This document shows positions 56,590 to 64,000 of a stretch of DNA of 64,000 bases, piece after piece. This DNA is from Diploptera punctata (Eukaryota; Arthropoda; Insecta; Blattodea; Blaberidae). Where the stretch lies: positions 496,001 through 560,000 of the forward strand of contig JASPKZ010004199.1 of NCBI GenBank assembly GCA_030220185.1, in the 5' to 3' direction. The position numbers and the translations under genes are program-made. Each line of letters opens with the position of its first letter. Positions within the stretch are counted from its first letter, which is position 1. A model generated the notes under the pieces. The model saw nothing but the letters and a program-made list of their open reading frames with translations. It was not told the origin of the DNA and ran no database searches.

Positions 56590-56900
56590 TTCAAGAAGGG
56601 ATAAAGTCAGAAACAGCACAATAAGGGAAATCATGCAAGTTGAAAAAAACACATTGGAAAAAATAGAAGAAAAACGTTAGAAATGGTATGGACACCTCAT
56701 AAGAATACAAGAAGAGAGAATACCAAAGAAGATCCTTAATTGGAAAGCTAATGGAAGAAGTGGAAGAAGCATACCTAGAGAACGTTGGATAGATGGAGTG
56801 AGGAGAAGTATGGAAGCTAGAGATCTGAGGGAAGAACCTCTGTCGACAAATCACTTTGGGTTGAAGGAGAATCACTGTATTGTGGAATATTCCTAATTAA
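56590..56900 (+). mobile_element. LINE 3' fragment, related to the RTE-like family
   Basis: Plus-strand reading NSTIREIMQVEKNTLEKIEE, stop, KWYGHLIRIQEERIPKKIL and SGRSIPRERWIDGVRRSMEA. Same plan as the RTE-like C-terminal segment but clearly older. Confidence 0.65.
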
Positions 56901-57404
56901 AAAAAATGTTTACTATGGTTACGGACGGATTGTCTGTATATATAACATGTATTCCTAAGTATTTAGTTTTTGTGGAGATCTTCTTGTGAAATTGGTTTAA
57001 TTGGTGCTGAGGACATAACTATTTACAATGTCATCAATCCATAAGAAACAAGGTCGTCAAAATAAGATTGCCCCGGACGACCGAATGTCCATAGGCCTAT
57101 ATATTATGTACGTTTATTGCATTAATAGTAAAAGGAGTGCACTTGTTTAGTACGAGTTACTTCTCGTTACTACCTCGTATAGTCCATCAATTACATTGTT
57201 ATTTTCGCACATTCACTGAAGTGGTATCTTTGGGATGTTTTGTTCCACAACTTGCAACGAAGGGTCATGGTATTCCGATCTCCTGCATAATTTCTGATGG
57301 AAATCATTCACTGCCAACCTCGTTAGTTCGCTGCGAAATTTGTTTGGTCCTATCTAGTTCTGATACATCATTGCGTCCGTTACGTAGAATTCATCATTTC
57401 CTTA
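56901..57404. other. No gene recognised
   Basis: The 90-codon frame at 57137-57409 has no recognisable feature. Confidence 0.4.
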
Positions 57405-57478
57405 TTTAAAACAATAAAAATTGTACCTGTTTTGGCAGCTGTCTTCAACAAATAAAAATTGTTTAAAATAGGGCTTTC

Positions 57479-57802
57479 GTCCCGCGCCGAGTGGTTAAGG
57501 CAGGAAGCCTTGGCGCAGAGCTACTGGTTCGAGTCTCCATGGAGGAAGACATTTTCTCACGGTATTTCGACCAGTATGGGACCGGTGTCCACTCAGCATC
57601 GTGAGGAATTTGGGTAGCTACAATAAGTAGCGGTTCCAGGTTGAGAAAACCAGCTATAACGGCTGGGAGACTGAACATGCTGATCACATGTCACCCCGAC
57701 ACTGGCTAGATGATCATCTACCTCTGTGATTGACCATGTGGGTGCGAGGCCAGCAGCCGGATTGTAGGCTAAGGGCCTTCTAGGCCTGTCGCACCATGTA
57801 AT
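57479..57802 (+). mobile_element. SINE-1 copy inside an inverted-repeat arm
   Basis: Full-length family member with a shortened head (GTCCCGCGCCGAGTGGTTAA) and a few bases lost before the B box. Confidence 0.88.
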
Positions 57803-57920
57803 TATTAGCCAGGCCTTTCGGAACTAGTTTCATTTTCAAAGCTGTTCTATTGGGTACTGATTATGTTGTATGAGCATGTTGTGTAATGGGTTCATCCGAG
57901 AGGAAATAGAGATATTGAAA

Positions 57921-58233
57921 AGTAAAGAAAAGTAAAGTGATCCCACTATAGGCCTCAGGAGGCCCTTGGGGTAGCAGGAGGTTAAAGCTCCCACTTTTTC
58001 TAGACAATCGGCACTTTGTGTCAGCCGGGTTGTCAGCCCTGCGTGACGGCCGCCTTTACCCCCAGAACAAGCGTCTGGCACTCATTTACGTTAGAGGCTG
58101 AGTCGACCCCAGGGTCATAGTGCCGCCAGAGGGTTTGGGTCAGTTTAAAAATCCTGACCCCAACGGGACTTGAACCCTCGACCCTCCGGCTTGTAGCTCA
58201 GTGCCTTGACCACTACGCTACGGCGTGCCCCCT
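57921..58233 (-). mobile_element. SINE-2 copy with perfect 16-base target duplication
   Basis: Flanked by AATAGAGATATTGAAA at 57905-57920 and 58234-58249. Minus strand: head GGGGGCACGCCGTAGCGTAG, B box GGTCGAGGGTTCAAGTCCCG, body, and an AAAGT-type 3' tail next to 57921. Confidence 0.92.
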
Positions 58234-58785
58234 AATAGAGATATTGAAAGAAACAAAAAATGATATCCCGTTGAACGAAAACACACCCTACCATTATACA
58301 TACAACAGATCCACCATTATACTACAAAACAGCTTTGAAAATGGAACTAGTTTCGAAAGGCCTAGCTAAATATTTTAAACATTTTTTTTTAGAACGACTG
58401 CCAACACAGGTACAATTTTTTATAGTCTTAAATAATTAACAACGACCTCAACATGGTTTATAACGTTTTTTAAAAGTATTGTCTGACTTCCTGTCTGTCC
58501 CTTCCTAGCTGTGTTTCAGGTAGAGTAAAAGGTATACCGAGCCTGAATGCAGATCTTCTAATTAGGAACGAATCCCGCGCGAGTTCAAATGCCAGTCTGG
58601 AAGGAGAGTAGGCTACTTTGATATCACTAGTACTGCTTTCAAGAATCTCCAGGATTTTTAGGTCGTTGTAACTTAGTCTTTCCCATATGATTCTCACACC
58701 ATATGTTAAAATCGGTAATATTTTGGTAATATTATTGGGAATATATGAGTAGGCCCAACTCTTTTTTTTTTTTGCTAACATTAAT

Positions 58786-58854
58786 TTATGTTTAATTGAT
58801 CCAATTATTTTGATTAAAAGACTAAATTACCTTAGGGATAACAGCGTAATTTTA
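58786..58854 (+). pseudogene. Nuclear copy of mitochondrial 16S rRNA fragment (NUMT), unit 1
   Basis: TTTAATTGATCCAATTATTT...TTAGGGATAACAGCGTAATT is the conserved domain V stretch of arthropod mitochondrial 16S rRNA. About 70 bases only, with no rRNA gene around it. Confidence 0.75.
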
Positions 58855-59161
58855 ATTGGTAAAATAGTTTAACGTTTTTTTAAAAGTATTGTATCATTTC
58901 CTATCTGTCCCTTCGTATTTGTGTTTCAGGTAGAGTAGAAGGTAGGCCGAGCCTGAACGCAGATATTTTAATTAGGAACGATTCCCGCGCGAGTTCAAAT
59001 GCCAGTCTGGAAGGAGAGTACCGTACTTTGATATCCCCAAGAATCTCCATGATTGTTATGTCGTTGTAGCTTTGTCTTTCCCATATGATTTCTACACCAT
59101 TTGTTAAAATTGGCAATAATTTGGTAATATTATTGGAAAAATAAGAATAACTGTATTTTTT

Positions 59162-59201
59162 GCTAACATTAATTTATTATTAATTGATCCAATTATTTTG
59201 A
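59162..59201 (+). pseudogene. NUMT 16S fragment, unit 2, left piece
   Basis: TTAATTGATCCAATTATTTT ends where LINE-A begins; the remainder resumes at 59656. Confidence 0.65.
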
Positions 59202-59655
59202 CTGACTCACTGGCACTATCGAAACCGTAGGTTCATGGCCGCGCGGACATAAGCTTTCCATATATCCCTGTCCTGAGCTAATGTTTTGTAATCATCTCGT
59301 GTATAATCTACTTCCCTCAAATCATAGTTAATGTTATTCTTCCACCTCATTCTTGGTCTACCAACTGGGCGTTTTCCCTCTGATTTTCCTACAAGAAACT
59401 TCCATGCATGTATTTCATTCCCCATTCGTGCCACATGTCCTCCCATCGCAGTCTACGAGATTTAACTGTTCTTATTATATCTGGCTTCTTATAAAGACCA
59501 TGTAGTTCACTATTATGTAGTCTTCTCCATTCACCTGTCTGTTCATCTCTCTTTGGTTCAAAACTGTTTGTAAGAACTTTATTTTCAAATACTCATAATC
59601 TCCTTTGCTATCTTAAAGTAAGAGTCCATGTTCCGCATCCATATAATGTAACTGG
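59202..59655 (-). mobile_element. LINE-A 3' fragment inserted into the NUMT
   Basis: Minus strand: NEIHAWKFLVGKSEGKRPVG, GRPRMRWKNNINYDLREVDY and AQDRDIWKAYVRAAMNLRFR. No clear target duplication; a few bases of the 16S sequence are missing at the junction. Confidence 0.85.
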
Positions 59656-59706
59656 TACTAAATTGCCTTAGGAATAACAGCGTAATTTTAGTTGATAAAA
59701 TAGTTC
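59656..59706 (+). pseudogene. NUMT 16S fragment, unit 2, right piece
   Basis: CTAAATTGCCTTAGGAATAA then CAGCGTAATTTTAGTTG, two substitutions from unit 1. Confidence 0.65.
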
Positions 59707-59775
59707 CATCGTTGTTGAGAGAGATAAATATGTGATGTTAGGCCTATCACGGATGGCTTTTACCTTTCTTTTTAT

Positions 59776-60260
59776 CACCATCATCATCATAGTCCATTCA
59801 CGAATTTAGGCTATATGTTGACCTGTTTCGGCCTCAATAGAAACACCATCCAAAAGTGTTTTGAATGGACGTCCTGGTCTTCTTCTTCCTGCACGTTGAT
59901 ATCTTAAAGCTCCATTCGATGTACATGTTGCATCCATCAGACATTTTGTTTTCTAAAGCTTCCATGTGTAATTCTTCTAAGATGTCTTCATTTTTATGAT
60001 CTAGTAGTGCGTATCCTGCAGTCCTTCGAGGATATCTCATTTCAGCAGATCTTAGGCTATGTATAGCCTATCCTTCAGTTTCAATGTCCATACCTCACTA
60101 CTATACAAAATAATTGGAAGAACCAGAGATTTTTTTTACACTTTTAGTCTTGAATGTTTTTGGACTAACTGTGACTTGAAGATAGAATTTATCAATCCTA
60201 AAATCCTTTAAAAATTTTGATATTTTTGTATTTATATACTTTTCTTCTTCACATGAAAAT
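59776..60260 (-). mobile_element. LINE-B 3' fragment
   Basis: CATCATCATCAT tail, then the minus-strand reading with ALENKMSDG, MRYPRRTAGYALLDHKNEDI and further decayed upstream sequence (NFIDKFYLQVTV region). Confidence 0.8.
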
Positions 60261-62037
60261 TTGTTTAATGAATTTTGAAAGATTTGACTGTAGTCTGGAT
60301 TCTTACGTCTAGGTATCTGAAAACGTTCATTACATCGTAATGTAATTTGTTAGTGTAGTATTTCAAGAGAATAGCAGGTCTTATTGGCTGTAATTTTACC
60401 AAATGACTGGTTGACTACACAAAACATATTTTTTTATAGCTTGGGTTATCCAGAAATAAAAGTAAAACCCTTAACCCAGTTGTCCAATTTACATCTTTTT
60501 TGTTGCCAGTCGTTAAAACCAGCACAAGGAAGTGATTGTTGAGGTTTTTGCCAACTGTTTTTTTTTGTATTGAAAGCGCAGCTTGTTAGGGTAGCTAGTG
60601 GTTATAAAACTAAATGCAAACCCTCTTCCCTAATTTCAGCAGTAAAATTTATTTTATAGCATCCCTTGTGCCAAAAACACGTAAATGTCAGAATAAACTT
60701 CTGACTTCCATAAATCCTTGACATTCCTCAAAGTGCGGTCCATGAACCCCCAACTCCCAAACGAAAAACTGTTATTTTTTTTAATTATTTCAACCAATAT
60801 AGTCCTTTGATCTCTATAGAGAAACATCGAATGCTTCCCATCATTACTTGGTTTCCTAGTTCTCCTTCAAAAAGTAGGTCGGGTAAAATATTTCCCTCCA
60901 TCCAACTATATTTGTAATTAATGGATCACTTTGTTTATAGCGGAAGTGATTTAGCTCAGGTTTGGACCAATAACTGACCTCCTCTATACATTATCGGGTA
61001 TCGGTTAGGATGGTTGCATGATATTCCAGAAGTCCGTGTTCGATTCCCGGTTATATATATATATATATTTTTTTTTTTTCTTGAACGAGATTTATTCAGC
61101 ATCATAAGGACAACTGATTCGTTACTTGACATAAAATAGCGAAATCTGGATACGAAAACTGAAACCAAAGTTGAGGTAATGAGTCATGATAACTATGTAA
61201 CTCACTGTAGAGACCTACATCATCTGTTAGCTAGTGACAGCAGACATTTAGGCCATTTTCGATTAGAACTGAAGGGGAATATTGTCTGTACCTATGGGAT
61301 TTTCTAGTTATTTTGACGATTTACTTCAAATTGATGACACTCCTCTCAACTTCAGGTAGAATTTTTCTATCACTACATTTTAAAATTAATTGATATTTAA
61401 AGAGAATTTCTAAGAAAAATAGGTCCTAGGCCTATATGTCTTTTAACATTTATAACATTTTTATTTGAATGTGACGTCATAGTATATTGAATGTAAGAAC
61501 ACGAAATCTCTTACGCTAGTGGGAGCTGTAATTGATTCATGATTCGATGTTCTAGGGTACGGCTTATAATGTAGGTCTTGCAGGCGTTAAGGGATTGTAT
61601 CAATGTGAGCAGATGTGAGTTCTGCTTACAGTTGCAGGATACTTTCATAAAACTGTAACATTTCAATTAATTTTCATCGAGATTGAACATTTATGGAATT
61701 TATCGTAAGTTTGCCTGCCTTTACCTTTTTTGTTTTACATTTTTGCTTTTGGCATATATAGACAATAGCACAGGGCATATACCAGGTACAGATGGAAATT
61801 TAAAATCCGCTTTTCCACTGAAATTCGAACTTGGGTCGGTGGAAATATTTGTATATTGGAACCAAGAGTTAATTTAACGCAATATTTATCTGTCCCTGCT
61901 AAAATATTTTCCACTTCCTTCAAGCCGAAACTTCGGACCACACATTACATCATAAGACATTAAAATGATAGCTATCTATAATAAAATGTTAAACTTAGAA
62001 TAGGCCTATACAAAAGGTAATTTTTTTCAGTTAGGCC
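60261..62037. other. No gene recognised; one tRNA-like head
   Basis: 60945-61055 has TTTAGCTCAGGTTTGG... and GTCCGTGTTCGATTCCCGGT (B box), a SINE relic. (TA)n at 61052-61070. Otherwise nothing. Confidence 0.4.
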
Positions 62038-62724
62038 TATATTATGCGGATGCGAAACAAGAACTTTTTATTTAAGGGAGAAGAAAAAATTACGAGTATC
62101 TGAGAATAAAAGTCTTAAAAAAATTGAACCAAGGAAAGACAAATAGACAAATTAATGGAGAATATTACATAACATCGAGCTACGTGATCTTTATGAGCTA
62201 CGGGACTTGCGCTGGTTCGAGTCTCCATGGGGGAAGAAATTTTCTCATGGTATTTCGGCCAGTATGGGACCGGTGCCCACCCAGCATCGTGAGGAATTTG
62301 GGTAGATACAATAAGTAGCGGCTCCAGGTTGAGAAAACCAGCTATAACGGCTCGACATGCTGACCACATGTCACCCCAACACTGGCTGATGATCATCTGC
62401 CTCTGTGATTGACATATGTGGATGTCAGGCCAGCAGCCGGCTGGTAGGCTAAGGGCCCTCTAGGCCTGTCGCGCCAGGAGTTTTTTTACGTGATCTTTAT
62501 AGGAAACCAGCTATGAGTTTAATAAGAGCAGTTAAGTCTCGTAAACTACCATAGGCAGGGCATGTAGTCCAAATGGTGATTGAAAGATGGGCATGGAAAC
62601 TCTTGTACGAAAACCAAAAGAAAAGCGACCATTAGGTTGGGCAACAATGAGGTGGGAGAATAACATTATCAATGTCTGCGCGGCCGTGAATCACCGGGTT
62701 CCACAGTGCCAAGTGAGTTAGTTT
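62038..62724 (+). mobile_element. LINE-A 3' fragment split by SINE-1
   Basis: ATGCGGATGCGAAACAAGAA to TACGTGATCTTTAT, then resuming at 62501 (AGGAAACCAGCTATGAG) to the LINE-A end near 62724. Confidence 0.8.
62195..62486 (+). mobile_element. SINE-1, 5'-truncated, with 14-base target duplication
   Basis: TACGTGATCTTTAT at 62181-62194 and 62487-62500. The copy lacks the A-box part of the head and starts GAGCTACGGGACTTGCGCTG. Confidence 0.95.
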
Positions 62725-63897
62725 AGAGTCACTAAAAAATAATCAGATAAAAAAACATATCTTGCCTGGAAAGTTCAAAAAAGGTGCACTGATGTCAGGA
62801 ATAGGAAATTCAAAAGTAACGGTATTAGATTATTTCTCGGCACATGTAAAATAACAAATTAATTCGCGGTACATTTCCAAAGAACCAAGATCTACTAAAG
62901 TGGTTACTGTCACTAGTTATCATGTTATGATATATAGGGAGTCATCGATCTAGCGTGACTCAATCCCTATACTTACTTTCAGTTCATTTAACCGAATTTC
63001 ACCACTATCTTAAGTTCTCAGTTATCTTCGTGATATTTAATGAATTCATTTTCAGAGCGTATTAACATAGAAACATTTCTACGGTATAGTCCGAAATCGA
63101 ATCAGATTCTGGAATATCAGATCCCAGAGGTAGTAATCATACACTCCTAAAGAATTTAGAAATTAGTCCAGGCATATAGTGCATAATGCAGCAATATCAT
63201 AAATTAACTCTATTTATTCTCGAGATTAGATTCTCCAATTGCCTCGATCAACAAACCGAATGTGCTGTCAGGTGGCAGACAAAGTGTTAGATGTTGCCGA
63301 TGTTAAAATTGTAGTCGCCTTTACTCCACCGCTATCTGGAATACAGGAATAAGTTCTGTCTGTATTAGTGCAGTTCCTCATCACCCACACGCTAAGATGT
63401 ATCTTGCAGATACAAATCCTAATCTATAGTTCCACTTGAATTGAAACGACATCCGGACAGAAAAACGTAACATTCATAAATAACAAGTAGTGTTGTGCCT
63501 TGCAGTAATATATATAGGCCTATAATGGTGAGCACGATTTCATATTAATGGCTTTTCTGTTAAAATTGAAATGCAATTAATACTATTATTAAAAAGAATT
63601 TTGTCAAGAAAATAATTAAAATATACTCAGGATAGGTCATGTAATATAGCTTTGTATGCAGAGTAAGGATGCCTAATTCCGTGATAGTTTTTACATTTTT
63701 GTGTAAATGTAACATTTTTGTTAATGGTGACAAAATATGAATACAGGAACATAATATGAACCTTCCAAAAGATTATTTATTGAAATCACTCCAAACCAAT
63801 GTACAGTTATTCCCAAATGCCTCATTATTTTCCCAAAAGACATAGATACGTAAATACGTGATATGGCTGTTAAATCCGCCATAGTGGTATCCTAACG
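62725..63897. other. No gene recognised
   Basis: AT-rich. 63240-63480 is more GC-rich and unassigned. This flanks the 7SL-like sequence and could hold its upstream promoter elements, but no motif is clear. Confidence 0.4.
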
Positions 63898-64000
63898 TTG
63901 GCTGGGAGTCGTGGCGTGCTCCTGTAATCCCAGCTACTTGGAAACCGGGTGTTGAGGACGATTTAAGGACTCACGTTGACTGGAAAAGTCCGTCGCCGTG
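63898..64000 (+). ncRNA. 7SL/SRP RNA 5' (Alu) domain, runs off window end
   Basis: GCTGGGAGTCGTGGCGTGCT CCTGTAATCCCAGCTACTTGG resembles the start of 7SL RNA. It includes the conserved TGTAATCCCAGC that forms the SRP9/14-binding fold in the Alu domain, and GCTGGGA can pair with TCCCAGC. Downstream GAGGACGATTTAAGGACTC also follows the 7SL layout. 7SL RNA is the scaffold of the signal recognition particle that targets secretory proteins to the endoplasmic reticulum. It may be a gene or a retrocopy: only about 100 of roughly 300 bases are visible, so neither end decides this. Confidence 0.6.

Larger units (their letters stand above)
57405..58435. repeat. Inverted-repeat element hosting two SINEs
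   Basis: Left arm pieces 57405-57478 and 57803-57860 pair with the right arm 58320-58435: AATTGTACCTGTTTTGGCAG against a complement at about 58400, and AACTAGTTTCATTTTCAAAG against its complement at about 58340. SINE-1 interrupts the left arm and SINE-2 lies in the loop. Confidence 0.7.
58446..59706 (-). repeat. Tandem pair: LINE fragment joined to mitochondrial 16S sequence
   Basis: Two units about 410 bases apart. Each has a minus-strand LINE C-terminal peptide (unit 1 ILPILTYGVRIIWERLSYND and SPSRLAFELARDSFLI; unit 2 MPILTNGVEIIWERQSYND) followed on the plus strand by 16S-like sequence. Unit 2 is further interrupted by LINE-A. Confidence 0.7.

Noticed and set aside
58786..58854. An rRNA gene
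   Set aside because: Only about 70 bases of mitochondrial 16S domain V are present, inside repeat DNA. It is a NUMT fragment.

Overview
The window looks like intronic and intergenic DNA of an insect with a large, AT-rich, repeat-loaded genome. A cockroach or termite (Blattodea) is my best guess. This rests on an insect-type CYP18A1 gene, many tRNA-derived SINEs and APE-type LINEs, and a very frequent TAGGCCTA palindrome. The species itself cannot be read from the sequence. There is no operon, CRISPR array or plasmid feature.

One host gene can be assembled with confidence. It is a cytochrome P450 of the CYP18A1 type (ecdysteroid 26-hydroxylase, the enzyme that inactivates moulting hormone), on the minus strand from the start codon at 28429 to the stop at 10152. 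I resolve eight coding exons with consensus splice sites, including a 93-base last exon (10152-10244). The exons sum to 1615 bases. Removing one extra base in a five-base run in exon 4 gives an open frame of 537 residues, so the gene as written carries a one-base frameshift. A TATA box lies 65-72 bases upstream of the ATG, beside a G-rich stretch. Introns hold LINE, SINE and DNA-element debris, and intron 1 holds a degenerate 41-base minisatellite.

The right edge (63898-64000) holds a sequence that reads like the 5' Alu domain of 7SL (SRP) RNA and is cut by the window end.

The rest is a dense graveyard of mobile elements with readable insertion history. It includes: a 3.3 kb RTE-like LINE with a perfect 16-base target duplication (73-3366) and a truncated sister copy inside a giant TTATTG microsatellite (50915-53536); LINE-A, present as at least ten fragments including a near-full copy invaded by a reversed copy (33335-37110); LINE-B with an ATG-repeat tail; two abundant tRNA-derived SINE families and two minor ones; an ITm (mariner-type) transposon with 108-base inverted repeats (54916-56245); an 866-base element with a transposase N-terminus (39527-40392); a broken transposase carrying a large foldback element (43230-45010); a palindromic MITE (9058-9318); a small insertion with a hammerhead-like core (19855-20199); and a tandemly repeated LINE fragment joined to mitochondrial 16S rRNA sequence (58446-59706).

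Long stretches between these hold only AT-rich DNA in which I see nothing. Family names such as LINE-A or SINE-1 are local labels used only in this report.
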